18,400 bases of DNA from JAHDBG01 sp963922685. Its GTDB lineage: Bacteria > Pseudomonadota > Gammaproteobacteria > Chromatiales > Chromatiaceae. The stretch's first letter is position 1. Every line of letters starts with the position of its first letter. The DNA lies in assembly GCA_963922685.1 (NCBI GenBank), contig CAWUJM010000036.1:1-18400 (forward strand), written 5' to 3'. Shown here one piece after another: positions 1 through 7,508 of this stretch. Position numbers and translations under genes: made by a program. The notes beneath the pieces were generated by a model. It was not told the DNA's origin. It saw nothing but the letters and a program-made list of their open reading frames with translations, and did no database searches.

Positions 1-113
1 ACGCCTCAAAAACCACTTCGCGACGCTCAACCAACTTTTCAGCGGGAATTGTTGAGGTAGTACTAAAATACTTGACTACTGCAATTCTCAGATTAAACTA
101 GCACCGTTGGTGC
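1..113. other. Left-edge non-coding stretch with stem-loops
   Basis: I see no gene that I can name here. Short open frames enter from the left edge and stop within about 100 bases; they could be the tail of an upstream coding sequence or IS debris, and I recognise neither. Two inverted repeats are visible. One pairs 46-51 (GAATTG) with 82-87 (CAATTC) and 57-61 (GTAGT) with 75-79 (ACTAC). The other is a compact hairpin at 101-113 (GCACC-gtt-GGTGC) that directly abuts the MITE-like element. Neither has a T-run, so I do not call a terminator. Confidence 0.4.
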
Positions 114-234
114 TTAAGGGCACCTTTGAAAACAGTTGCGAGCGAAGACGAGGCGAAAAGCACAGTGTGCGGATAGTACAGTTGCTTTTCAACGAAACAT
201 TTGCGAGCGTAGAAGTTTTCAGAGGTGCCCTTAA
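114..234. mobile_element. MITE-like element with 20-bp terminal inverted repeats
   Basis: A 121-bp non-coding unit is bounded by an inverted repeat. Positions 114-133 match the reverse complement of 215-234 at 19 of 20 bases; the outer ends read TTAAGGGCACC and GGTGCCCTTAA. Just inside, TTGCGAGCG occurs at 136-144 and again, in direct orientation, at 201-209. An inner stem pairs 155-162 (GAAAAGCA) with 183-190 (TGCTTTTC), so the whole unit can fold into a long hairpin. It has no coding capacity and ends 63 nt before the modA start. The TTAA at each outer edge could be a duplicated target or part of the repeat. Size, TIRs and lack of an ORF fit a MITE or a mobilised REP-like unit; the parent transposase is not identifiable from this window. 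Confidence 0.7.
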
Positions 235-297
235 ATTATTGATCCGCTGATAAACTTAATATCAACGCTTAGTCAAATATGTTTTACGGAAGCGCAA

Positions 298-1077
298 ATG
301 ATCATAAAGTCTGACAGGCCTGTAAACCTGGTCCTCTACTCATCCCTGCTCCTGCTTTTCTGGCCCATGCTGCTTGTCGCAGACGAGGTCAGAGTCGCTG
401 TTGCCTCGAATTTTCTCCCGACCATGGAGCGTATTGCTGAAACGTATGAAGGCCACAGTGATGATCAACTTATCATCAGTTCCGGTTCCACCGGCAAATT
501 GTATGCGCAGGTATGGAACGGCGCACCTTTTGATGTGTTTCTGTCGGCTGATGCACAACGCCCGCAACGTCTGGTGCAAGAGGGGTTAGCCATTGCAGAG
601 TCTCGTTTTACCTACGCCATTGGTCGTTTATCCCTGTGGTCCACGCAACAAAGCCATTGCCAGGAAGACTTAAAGAGCGGTAACTTTAAGAGGCGACTCG
701 CGGTAGCAAACCCGAAAACCGCACCGTATGGTGCCGCAGCGGCCGAAGTTATTGAGTCGCTGGGTCTGACCGCGAAGCTGCGCAATCGTCTGGTGAATGG
801 GGAAAACATCAGCCAGACCTTTCAGTTCGTGAGCACCGGCAATGCAGGCATGGGTTTTGTTGCTATGTCTCAGCTGGAAGCCCAGCGGGAAGTGTTAAAC
901 AACCTCACCGGGTGCCGCTGGGATGTGCCCACGCAAATGCATTCGCCGCTGGTGCAGGATGCTGTGCTGTTAAAGCGCGCAGCATCTTCCGATGCTGCTA
1001 AACGTTTTCTTGCTTTCCTGCAATCCGACGAAACCCGCCAGCTGATTGTCCGCGCCGGTTACGCGGCTATTGACTAA
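298..1077 (+). CDS. modA: Molybdate ABC transporter, periplasmic substrate-binding protein
   Basis: Captures molybdate (or tungstate) oxyanion in the periplasm and delivers it to ModBC. The 259-residue product starts with a signal peptide: a hydrophobic core at about residues 10-27 and likely cleavage after LVA, before DEV. The mature start carries the ModA/type-2 binding-protein pattern VAVASNF, followed by the anion-contacting loop ISSGSTGKL near residue 60 and the PFDVFLSAD segment near residue 78. A Shine-Dalgarno-like GGAAG at 288-292 lies 5 nt before the ATG, supporting this start. It is first in a modABC operon with a 16-nt gap to modB. I see no convincing ModE operator upstream. The MITE-like element ends only 63 nt upstream, so the native promoter is either short or altered. 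Identity is strong from the sequence and from the order A-B-C. Confidence 0.95.
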   Translation: MIIKSDRPVNLVLYSSLLLLFWPMLLVADEVRVAVASNFLPTMERIAETYEGHSDDQLIISSGSTGKLYAQVWNGAPFDVFLSADAQRPQRLVQEGLAIAESRFTYAIGRLSLWSTQQSHCQEDLKSGNFKRRLAVANPKTAPYGAAAAEVIESLGLTAKLRNRLVNGENISQTFQFVSTGNAGMGFVAMSQLEAQREVLNNLTGCRWDVPTQMHSPLVQDAVLLKRAASSDAAKRFLAFLQSDETRQLIVRAGYAAID

Positions 1078-1093
1078 ACCACAGGGCTGCTAA

Positions 1094-1762
1094 ATGGAAT
1101 TTCTCTCCCCACTCTGGTTGACCCTGAAACTGGCAACGATCACTACGTTAGTGCTTATTCTGCTGGGTACCCCCCTGGCCTGGTGGCTGGCAAATACGCG
1201 CTCAGTGCTCAAGGCGCCGGTTGAAGCCATTACCGCACTGCCGCTGGTGCTACCACCGACAGTGCTCGGATTTTATCTGCTGATTTTACTCGGCCCGCAT
1301 GGTGCTGTGGGCTCCTGGTGGGCCAGTGTCAGTGGTGAATCCCTGTCGTTTTCATTTGCCGGACTGGTCATTGCTTCCTGTGTGTATTCCCTGCCTTTTG
1401 TCGTGCAGCCATTACAATCTGCTTTTGAGGGTATTAATACCGCACTGATCAAATCGGCCCAGACGCTGGGTGCGCGTATGCTGGATACCTTCTACACCGT
1501 TGTGCTGCCGCTGTCCGGGCGCGGATTTTTAACTGCCTCGGTGCTGGGTTTCGCACACACAGTCGGTGAATTTGGTGTGGTGCTGATGGTTGGCGGCAAT
1601 ATTTCCAGCGAAACCCGTGTGATCTCTATCGCCATTTATGATCATGTGGAGACCATGGAATACGCTATTGCGCATCAGTTATCGCTGATTCTGGTGGTGT
1701 TTTCGTTCCTGGTACTGATACTATTGTATGGTGTGCGTAACCAGCGTCGGAGCCCGATCTGA
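1094..1762 (+). CDS. modB: Molybdate ABC transporter, permease subunit
   Basis: Inner-membrane permease that forms the molybdate channel as a dimer with ModC. It is 222 residues, the usual ModB length, with about five hydrophobic segments starting near residue 8 (FLSPLWLTLKLATI). The cytoplasmic EAA-type coupling loop lies at about residues 117-150 (EGINTALIKSAQTLGA, then the conserved glycines of ASVLGFAHTVGEFG), where it docks on the ATPase. The start is an ATG with an AGGG element about 8 nt upstream. Its stop codon overlaps the modC start in a TGATG at 1760-1764, which suggests translational coupling. Nothing looks truncated. Confidence 0.95.
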   Translation: MEFLSPLWLTLKLATITTLVLILLGTPLAWWLANTRSVLKAPVEAITALPLVLPPTVLGFYLLILLGPHGAVGSWWASVSGESLSFSFAGLVIASCVYSLPFVVQPLQSAFEGINTALIKSAQTLGARMLDTFYTVVLPLSGRGFLTASVLGFAHTVGEFGVVLMVGGNISSETRVISIAIYDHVETMEYAIAHQLSLILVVFSFLVLILLYGVRNQRRSPI

Positions 1763-2862
1763 TGATTCGATTAAATATTTCGTTTGCCCGGCAGGCTTTT
1801 AAAATCAATATAGCCACCGACTTGCCGTCCCGGGGCGTCACTGCACTCTTCGGTGCTTCCGGTTGTGGCAAGTCCAGCATATTAAGCTGCCTGGCCGGAC
1901 TGGAATCCGGTTGCCGTGGTTTTATTTCGGTGAATGATGAAGTCTGGCAGGACGATGCGCAGGGTATTTTTCTCAAGCCCTACCAGCGCCCGGTTGCCCT
2001 GGCCTTTCAGGACGGGGCACTGTTTCCGCACCTCAGTGTGCGTGAAAACCTGCAATATGGTTTGCAGCGCAAGGGGAGTCAGCGCAAGGGAAATCAATGC
2101 AGAAGTCTGGGATTTGATGAAGTCGTTGAGATGTTCGACCTGAGCCGTCTGATTGATAGTCGTCCTGCGGCACTTTCCGGCGGTGAAGCCCAGCGTGTCG
2201 CCATTGGTCGTACCTTGCTGGCACACCCGAGCCTGCTATTACTGGACGAACCGCTTTCGGGTCTGGATTTCCAGAGGAAGGCCGAGATCATGCCTTTCCT
2301 CGAGCGTTTGCATCAGGAACTGGACATTCCGGTGATCTATGTCAGCCACGTGGTCGGAGAGGTAATTCGCCTGGCCGACCATCTGGCACTGATGCGGCAG
2401 GGTGAACTGACTCTGTCGGCACCCCTGCATCAGGCCTTACTGGATGACCGTACGCCTGGTGGTTTGCGCAATCGGGCTGCGGTATCCCTGTCTTGCCAGG
2501 TGATTCAGTATGATGATACCCGATGTCTGGCCCGGGTGGACAGTACGCTGGGCGTTCTGCACATCCCTTCGGGTTTTGTTGAATCAGGTGCCAGGATGCG
2601 TCTTACCATACCAGCCGACGCAGTCGCACCGGGCACAGGGTCGGACGCCCGAACGGCCAGCGTCAGCGGCTGCTCCAGCCAGCGCAAAGGTCGGGTGCTG
2701 GTGCGTTACGAAGTCGGTGGAGTCACCTTGTTCGGGCTCAGCCCGGTAGCGGATTTGCCGCAATACCCGCTGCAGGATGGCATTGAGACTGATATCAGAA
2801 TCAACGAGTCAATGCTGGCACTCGCAACAGAATCCTCACCGTTAAATCACCAGTCGCGCTAA
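1762..2862 (+). CDS. modC: Molybdate ABC transporter, ATP-binding protein
   Basis: ATPase that powers molybdate import on the cytoplasmic face of ModB. Visible motifs, in order, are Walker A GASGCGKS at residues 31-38, the Q-loop glutamine at 83, the ABC signature LSGGEAQ at 138-144, Walker B LLLLDEP at 158-164 and the H-loop histidine at 196. The region from about residue 243 onward matches the TOBE/MOP oxyanion-binding domain that marks ModC among ABC ATPases (VLVRYEVGGVTLFG). Its 366 residues are close to family length. Oddities are a 5-residue tandem duplication (QRKGS/QRKGN) around residues 102-111 and a serine/alanine-rich linker within the TOBE region. It is the last gene of the modABC operon. 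Confidence 0.95.
   Translation: MIRLNISFARQAFKINIATDLPSRGVTALFGASGCGKSSILSCLAGLESGCRGFISVNDEVWQDDAQGIFLKPYQRPVALAFQDGALFPHLSVRENLQYGLQRKGSQRKGNQCRSLGFDEVVEMFDLSRLIDSRPAALSGGEAQRVAIGRTLLAHPSLLLLDEPLSGLDFQRKAEIMPFLERLHQELDIPVIYVSHVVGEVIRLADHLALMRQGELTLSAPLHQALLDDRTPGGLRNRAAVSLSCQVIQYDDTRCLARVDSTLGVLHIPSGFVESGARMRLTIPADAVAPGTGSDARTASVSGCSSQRKGRVLVRYEVGGVTLFGLSPVADLPQYPLQDGIETDIRINESMLALATESSPLNHQSR
2065..2094 (+). repeat. 15-bp tandem duplication inside modC
   Basis: Two adjacent 15-base units, 2065-2079 and 2080-2094, differ at two positions and both begin CAGCGCAAGGG. They keep the frame and add five residues (Q-R-K-G-S then Q-R-K-G-N) between the Q-loop region and the helical subdomain of ModC. 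A similar Q-R-K-G is encoded again in the TOBE region near 2683. Probably a neutral in-frame slippage product in a variable loop. Confidence 0.7.
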
Positions 2863-2917
2863 ATATCATCGGCTCTTAACCGGATTCCGGCTTGTTGGCC
2901 TGCAAACCTGCAGCTAC

Positions 2918-2941
2918 TTGAAAAATCAGGGTGATTTTCAA
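2918..2941. terminator. Possible terminator stem-loop after modABC
   Basis: TTGAAAAATCA and TGATTTTCAA form a stem of about 10 bp with one bulged A and a GGG loop, 56 nt after the modC stop. The run of A before and T within the arms would read similarly on either strand, so it could serve both converging units. The stem is AT-rich and the following bases (TATTTCG) are a weak T-tract, so this is a candidate only. Confidence 0.35.
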
Positions 2942-3083
2942 TATTTCGAGTGGCTGCAGATTTGCTGTTGAAACTGAGTCTGAGATTCAGGGTGCTCTAC
3001 CCGAAATCTATGGGCGGGTTTTCCCGTTCTCATCCTGCGGATCAACCCGGTGTCTGATTGATATGCCGGTCTGTGGCTGCAGA

Positions 3084-3099
3084 GACACCTTTCGGTGTC
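3084..3099. other. Stem-loop just beyond rsmE 3' end
   Basis: GACACC (3084-3089) and GGTGTC (3094-3099) form a perfect 6-bp stem with a TTTC loop, 14 nt past the rsmE stop codon. No T-run follows on either strand, so it may be an mRNA 3'-end stabiliser or a Rho-related structure rather than an intrinsic terminator. Confidence 0.35.
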
Positions 3100-3112
3100 G
3101 GATGCTCTGGCA

Positions 3113-3862
3113 CTAAGTTGATGACCCGGTGTAATCACCCCATAACGTCTGGATTGCGGCAAGTGCAGCCAGGGGTGCGGTCTCTGCACGCAGGATTCGT
3201 GGTCCGAGCCGGATTGGCGTCACCCCGTACTGTATCGCCTGTGCGCGTTCTGTTGAGGTCAGTCCTCCTTCCGGGCCGACCATGAGCAGCACTGAATGTG
3301 CTGGTCGGTTAATCTGCGGCAGGTGCGACTCAGCCTGAGGGTCGAGCAATAACATCGTACCTGCCGCCTGATCAGGTTGCGCAAGCCAGTCAGCAAAAGC
3401 GTGTGCAGGCCGCTGTTCTGGCAACAGACTGCGCCCGGACTGTTCGCAGGCATGGCGAATGACACCCTGCCAGTGGGCTGTACGGCGCGTCAGCTGCGTC
3501 CCACGCAGCTGTACCAGAGTGCGTTGGGTAAACAAGGGCGTGATGGTTTGTACGCCTAACTCCACTGCCTTTTGCAGGCTGAAATTCATCCGTTCACCGC
3601 GCAGAATACCCAGTGCCAGATGAATCCGGAGAGCAGGTGGTGTTTCCTGCCGGATGCAGGTGGCGACCTGTGCCCGGACGGTCTTTTTGCTGCATGTCAC
3701 CAGCTCAGCGGCATGGTCACGTCCGTTACCGTTAAATAAAACGAAGACCTGACCTATAGACCAGCGCAATACATGCCGGATACGCTGGCCTGCGGCATCC
3801 GGCAGAGTGACTGTCTGACCCGGTGTCAGTGAACCATCGTAAAAAAACCGATGTTCGCGCAC
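3113..3862 (-). CDS. rsmE: 16S rRNA (uracil1498-N3)-methyltransferase RsmE
   Basis: Methylates U1498 of 16S rRNA with S-adenosylmethionine. The chosen product is 249 residues, close to the E. coli protein. It begins VREHRFFYDGSL, an N-terminal PUA-like rRNA-binding region, and ends in a SPOUT trefoil-knot domain with GPEGG at about residues 196-200 and LGPRILRAETA at about 219-229, the SAM-binding knot. I chose a GTG start at 3860-3862 because this is where the family similarity begins. An ATG-started frame opening at 4021 would overlap pdxH by more than 150 bases with unrelated residues. The gene begins one base after the pdxH stop, indicating translational coupling. It is the last gene of the minus-strand ispH operon. 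Confidence 0.92.
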   Translation of the reverse strand: MREHRFFYDGSLTPGQTVTLPDAAGQRIRHVLRWSIGQVFVLFNGNGRDHAAELVTCSKKTVRAQVATCIRQETPPALRIHLALGILRGERMNFSLQKAVELGVQTITPLFTQRTLVQLRGTQLTRRTAHWQGVIRHACEQSGRSLLPEQRPAHAFADWLAQPDQAAGTMLLLDPQAESHLPQINRPAHSVLLMVGPEGGLTSTERAQAIQYGVTPIRLGPRILRAETAPLAALAAIQTLWGDYTGSST

Positions 3863-3863
3863 T

Positions 3864-4499
3864 TCAGGGTGCCATCCGCCGGATTTGCCAGTGCTGATCC
3901 TGACGCTGGTATACAAACCGGTCATGCATACGGTTTTCCCGGCCCTGCCAGAATTCAATGACCTCAGGTCGAACACAAAAGCCGCCCCAATTCTCCGGCA
4001 CTGGTACGGGCTGATCAGCAAAACGGGTTGCCGCCGCCTGAAACGCCTCTTCCAGCATGGTCCGTGATGCCAGTTCAGTACTTTGTTGCGCTGCCCATAC
4101 TGCCAGCTGACTACCTCGCGGACGCGAAGTAAAATAGTGCGTTGACTCCTCTGGTGCCAGCTTATGTGCGATGCCCTGCACCCGAACCTGACGTTCCAGC
4201 GGTAACCACTGAAACAACAGGGCAGCTTGCGGGTTGGCCGCCAGGTCGTGTCCTTTCTGGCTCAGATAATGCGTAAAGAAGACAAAGCCTTCCGGTCTGA
4301 GTGCCTTCAGCAATACGGTACGTGCGGACGGCATGCCATGAGTATCCACCGTGGCCAGTGTCATCGCATTTTCAACGTCCCGGATAGATTCCCGTGCTTC
4401 GGCGAACCAGAGACTAAACTGATCCAGTGGATCCGCCTGTAAATTCTGGCGTGACAGGCGGGAGCGCATATAAGAGTGTCGGCACCGGGTGAGATCCAT
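3864..4499 (-). CDS. pdxH: Pyridoxamine/pyridoxine 5'-phosphate oxidase
   Basis: FMN-dependent oxidase that makes pyridoxal 5'-phosphate from PNP or PMP, the last step of vitamin B6 synthesis and salvage; cytosolic. The 211 residues align along their length with the E. coli enzyme: LQADPLDQF near the N-terminus, ARTVLLKALRPEGFVFFTHY (FMN/PLP-binding strand region), SRPRGSQLAVWAAQQS, WGGFCVRPEVIEFWQG and the terminal HDRFVYQR...RRMAP motif. The ATG at 4499 is preferred over an internal ATG at codon 11 because the residues before codon 11 also match the family and an AAGG lies about 11 nt upstream. It sits 22 nt after the CNNM/CBS gene and 1 nt before rsmE. Confidence 0.95.
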   Translation of the reverse strand: MDLTRCRHSYMRSRLSRQNLQADPLDQFSLWFAEARESIRDVENAMTLATVDTHGMPSARTVLLKALRPEGFVFFTHYLSQKGHDLAANPQAALLFQWLPLERQVRVQGIAHKLAPEESTHYFTSRPRGSQLAVWAAQQSTELASRTMLEEAFQAAATRFADQPVPVPENWGGFCVRPEVIEFWQGRENRMHDRFVYQRQDQHWQIRRMAP

Positions 4500-4521
4500 G
4501 TTAGTTCTGACCTTGACAGGA

Positions 4522-5805
4522 TTACGGCGGTATATCAGATGATGGTGCGGCAGGTTGTCTGATGTGCGCGGTCTTCACGCAGTTATCCTGCGTCTGCAGG
4601 ATCTCAATCGGGAAACCGGCAATCCTGACTGAGGTACCGCTCTCCGGCAGGTTCTGCAGGTGCTCCACAATCAGACCGTTGAGTGTCCTGGAGCCGTTGC
4701 GGGGTAGATCCCAGTCCAGCAGACTGTTCAGTTCCCGCAGACTGGTATGACCCTGCACCAGAAAGCTGCCGTCTCCCTGTGGCTGGATATCCGGAATGTC
4801 GTCCGCTGGTGTAGTGGCGAACTCACCAACGATCTGTTCCAGCAGGTCAGCCATCGTGAGTAATCCCAGAATGTCACCATATTCATCGACAATCAGTCCG
4901 GAACGACGTCGCTGTCGCTGAAAATGATGCAGTTGCTGATGCAGTGAGGTGCCCTTCGGAATATAACAGGGTTCGCGCAGCAAGGCCTCCAAGTGGGTAT
5001 GATCCAGCTGCGGGTTCTGCAGATTGGCAGACAATAACTGGTGGACGTGCAGTATGCCGATGACCTGCTCAATGCTGCTGCGATAGACCAGCACCCGGGT
5101 GTAAGGCAGGGTCTGTACTTTCTGCAGGATCTGTACCATCGGCTGATTGATATCAATACCTTCCAGTTCCTGCCTGGGTACCATGATATCTTCTACCTGC
5201 AATTGTTCCAGATCCAGAATGCTGAGCAGCATGTTGCGGTGTTGCTGTGGTATCAGGATATCGGCTTCATTCACGACAGTGCGTAATTCTTCTCGGCTGA
5301 GGCTGTCGCCGGCCTGATGATCGGGGTTCAGATGCAGCAGGCGCAGTATACCGTTTGCGATCAGATTCACCAGCCATACGACAGGCCACAGCAGACGTAA
5401 CAGGGGTGTGTAGATCCAGGCTGCGGGGTAGGCGAGACGTTCCGGATGTAATGCAGCGAGCGTTTTGGGTGCGACTTCGGCAAAGATCAGGATCACCAGC
5501 GTGAGCAGACCGGCAGCAACCGGAATCGCGCCCTCTCCGCCCAGGCGCACGGCAAGTAGCGTGACCAGTGCGGAGGCCAGGATATTAACAAAATTATTGC
5601 CGAGCAGAATCAGCCCGATCAGTCGATCGGGTTTTTGTAATAATGCGCGGGCCAGCCGTGCCCCGGCGTGACCGCTATCTGCCTGATGGCGCAGGCGATA
5701 CCGGTTCAGGGTCATGAGGGCGGTTTCAGATCCGGAAAAAAAGGCAGAAAGGCAGAGTAACAGAATCAGCAGGCCGCCTGAGACGGCAATGGGGATGGTG
5801 TCCAA
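4522..5805 (-). CDS. yfjD: CNNM/CBS-domain membrane protein (HlyC/CorC family, YfjD/CorB-like)
   Basis: Inner-membrane protein of the CorB/CNNM family, linked elsewhere to magnesium transport or efflux. The 427 residues comprise an N-terminal DUF21 (CNNM) domain with hydrophobic segments at about 5-25, 60-85, 93-115 and 125-155, including SAFFSGSETALMTLNRYRLR and GNNFVNILASAL; a CBS pair at about 200-325 (DIMVPRQELEGIDI ... GLIVDEYGDILGL); and a C-terminal CorC_HlyC domain (DGSFLVQGHTSLRELN). The start codon is TTG (5803-5805). No ATG precedes it before an in-frame stop, and the N-terminus lines up with E. coli YfjD at this point. It lies 61 nt after ispH, same strand. Substrate cannot be read from sequence. 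Confidence 0.92.
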   Translation of the reverse strand: MDTIPIAVSGGLLILLLCLSAFFSGSETALMTLNRYRLRHQADSGHAGARLARALLQKPDRLIGLILLGNNFVNILASALVTLLAVRLGGEGAIPVAAGLLTLVILIFAEVAPKTLAALHPERLAYPAAWIYTPLLRLLWPVVWLVNLIANGILRLLHLNPDHQAGDSLSREELRTVVNEADILIPQQHRNMLLSILDLEQLQVEDIMVPRQELEGIDINQPMVQILQKVQTLPYTRVLVYRSSIEQVIGILHVHQLLSANLQNPQLDHTHLEALLREPCYIPKGTSLHQQLHHFQRQRRRSGLIVDEYGDILGLLTMADLLEQIVGEFATTPADDIPDIQPQGDGSFLVQGHTSLRELNSLLDWDLPRNGSRTLNGLIVEHLQNLPESGTSVRIAGFPIEILQTQDNCVKTAHIRQPAAPSSDIPP

Positions 5806-5866
5806 CCGGATGGGTACCTGTGTTGCTGGCAGTGGTCGCTATTTCACTGGTATTCTGTACCCGGTG

Positions 5867-6808
5867 TCAAGCAGATCGGCGTAATTTTTTTGGCAGTGCA
5901 AAGACGACCTGCTCGGTTCTGCCCTGCAGCTGCATGATCTCTCCGGTACCCCGGGCACACAGCCGGGCCAGTACCTGCTGTACCACCTCTTCTGGTGCTG
6001 AGGCACCTGCCGTCAGACCGAGTGTATGGCAGTCAGTCAACCAGTCAGATTGTATATCATCCGGCCCGTCAATCAGATAAGCCATACAGCCTCGTTGTTC
6101 TGCCAGTTCTTTTAAGCGATTGGAATTAGAGCTCTCCGGAGAGCCGACGACCAGAACCACCTCACACTGTATGGCGAGTTTTCTGACCGCATCCTGCCGG
6201 TTTTGTGTGGCATAACAGATATCATCTTTGCGTGGTCCCTGAATAGACGGGAAGCGGGCACGCAGGGCCTGAATAATCTGCGCCGTGTCATCCACAGATA
6301 AGGTCGTCTGGGTGACAAAGGCCAGATGATCCGGTTGGTTAACCTGTAAGCTGGCGACATCATCTGTTGTTTCCACCAGATAAATACGTTGTCGGGCACT
6401 GGTCCGATACTGTCCTAGTGTGCCTTCCACTTCTGGGTGACCGGCATGGCCGATCAGAATCACCTCGTGTCCGGCCTGACATTGGCGCGCCACCTCCAGA
6501 TGTACCTTCGTCACCAGTGGACAAGTGGCATCAAATACCTGTAGATTACGCGCTGCTGCAGCCTGCCGTACAGCTTGCGATACGCCGTGGGCACTGAAAA
6601 TCACCGTATTACCGTCAGGTATTTCATCCAGTTCGTCCACAAAGATAGCACCGTGTTGTTGTAACTGTGCAACCACCGTGCGATTGTGTACGACTTCGTG
6701 CCGGACATATATGGGTGCGCCGTGCAGTTCCAGTGCGCGTTCCACAATCTCAATGGCGTGATCGACACCGGCACAAAAGCCGCGTGGGTTAGCAAGTAAT
6801 ACCTTCAT
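5867..6808 (-). CDS. ispH: 4-hydroxy-3-methylbut-2-enyl diphosphate reductase
   Basis: Last enzyme of the MEP isoprenoid pathway, reducing HMBPP to IPP and DMAPP with a 4Fe-4S cluster. The 313 residues start MKVLLANPRGFCAGVDHAI. The three cluster cysteines are present at 12, 96 and 198, as are substrate-pocket residues H41, H74, H124 and E126, with the SSNSNRL motif near residue 226. It is first of a minus-strand set (ispH, CNNM/CBS, pdxH, rsmE). It is divergent from pyrE with only 16 bases between the two first possible ATGs, so its promoter must lie within the 5' part of pyrE. A CATAAT hexamer on the minus strand at 6837-6842 is a possible -10 but has no good -35. Confidence 0.96.
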   Translation of the reverse strand: MKVLLANPRGFCAGVDHAIEIVERALELHGAPIYVRHEVVHNRTVVAQLQQHGAIFVDELDEIPDGNTVIFSAHGVSQAVRQAAAARNLQVFDATCPLVTKVHLEVARQCQAGHEVILIGHAGHPEVEGTLGQYRTSARQRIYLVETTDDVASLQVNQPDHLAFVTQTTLSVDDTAQIIQALRARFPSIQGPRKDDICYATQNRQDAVRKLAIQCEVVLVVGSPESSNSNRLKELAEQRGCMAYLIDGPDDIQSDWLTDCHTLGLTAGASAPEEVVQQVLARLCARGTGEIMQLQGRTEQVVFALPKKLRRSA

Positions 6809-6839
6809 ACAGAGCTGATTTTACATGAAACAAGTGATT

Positions 6840-7508
6840 ATGCCGGATTATCGGGATGAATTTATTGCCTTTGCATTGCAGACAGGTGTGTTGCAGTTTG
6901 GCGAATTTCAGCTGAAATCGGGCCGTATCAGCCCTTATTTCTTTAATGCCGGTTTGTTTTATACCGGCGCAGCCCTGGCCCGGCTGGGTCGTTTTTATGC
7001 CCGGGCGATCACCGATGCGGATTGCGTGTTTGATGTCCTGTACGGTCCGGCATACAAAGGAATACCGCTGGCGACAGTGACCGCCGCAGCATTATACAAA
7101 ACGTATCAGCGCGATACTCCTTATGCATTCAATCGCAAAGAAGCGAAGGATCATGGCGAAGGTGGTCGGACTGTCGGGGCACCCCTGGCCGGGCAGCGGG
7201 TGCTGATTATAGATGACGTGATCACGGCAGGTACAGCCGTCAGTGAATCCATGGACATTATCCGGCACCAGGGGGCAACCTGCAGTGGTGTTGTGATTGC
7301 GCTGGACCGGCAGGAACGTGGACCGCAGACCCTGTCGGCCATACAGGAAATATCACAGCGGTATCAGATACCCGTCATCCCGATTATACGGCTGGACGAT
7401 ATGATTGCCTGTCTGACACAGCGACCGGCACTGGCAGATGATGTCAGCCGGATTCAGGCCTATCAGGCAAAGTATGGAATTCACCCTTCTGATACGACCA
7501 GATTATGA
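6840..7508 (+). CDS. pyrE: Orotate phosphoribosyltransferase
   Basis: Joins orotate to PRPP to give OMP in de novo pyrimidine synthesis. The product from the ATG at 6840 is 222 residues (MPDYRDEFIAFALQTGVLQFG), matching the E. coli PyrE N-terminus. An ATG at 6825 would add five residues (MKQVI) and cannot be excluded, since neither has a strong Shine-Dalgarno. Diagnostic stretches are LKSGRISPYFFNAGLF, the PAYKGIPLA loop, the flexible-loop region RKEAKDHGEGG and the PRPP-binding VLIIDDVITAGTA at about residues 121-133. The stop overlaps the leuS start in ATGA (7505-7508), so the two are likely translated together. Confidence 0.95.
   Translation: MPDYRDEFIAFALQTGVLQFGEFQLKSGRISPYFFNAGLFYTGAALARLGRFYARAITDADCVFDVLYGPAYKGIPLATVTAAALYKTYQRDTPYAFNRKEAKDHGEGGRTVGAPLAGQRVLIIDDVITAGTAVSESMDIIRHQGATCSGVVIALDRQERGPQTLSAIQEISQRYQIPVIPIIRLDDMIACLTQRPALADDVSRIQAYQAKYGIHPSDTTRL

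Larger units (their letters stand above)
2863..3112. other. Convergent intergenic region between modC and rsmE
   Basis: 250 bases between two genes that end towards each other. I find no credible gene; the small open frames crossing it resemble nothing I know and run into rsmE antisense. It contains several inverted repeats: CCGGA-t-TCCGG at about 2879-2889, the AT-rich stem at 2918-2941, CGGG-tttt-CCCG at 3015-3026 and GACACC-tttc-GGTGTC at 3084-3099. The region presumably ends transcription from both sides, but no stem is followed by a clear T-run. Confidence 0.6.

Noticed and set aside
235..297. ModE operator or strong sigma-70 promoter before modA
   Set aside because: No ModE palindrome seen, and the -35/-10 pairs tried (for example TTAATA with TATGTT) match only 4 of 6 bases each.
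2931..3189. Small open frames on both strands in the modC-rsmE spacer
   Set aside because: No recognisable protein, no ribosome site, and one runs antisense into rsmE.
3863..4021. N-terminal extension of rsmE from an ATG at 4021
   Set aside because: It lies inside pdxH in another frame and does not resemble RsmE; family similarity begins at the GTG at 3862.
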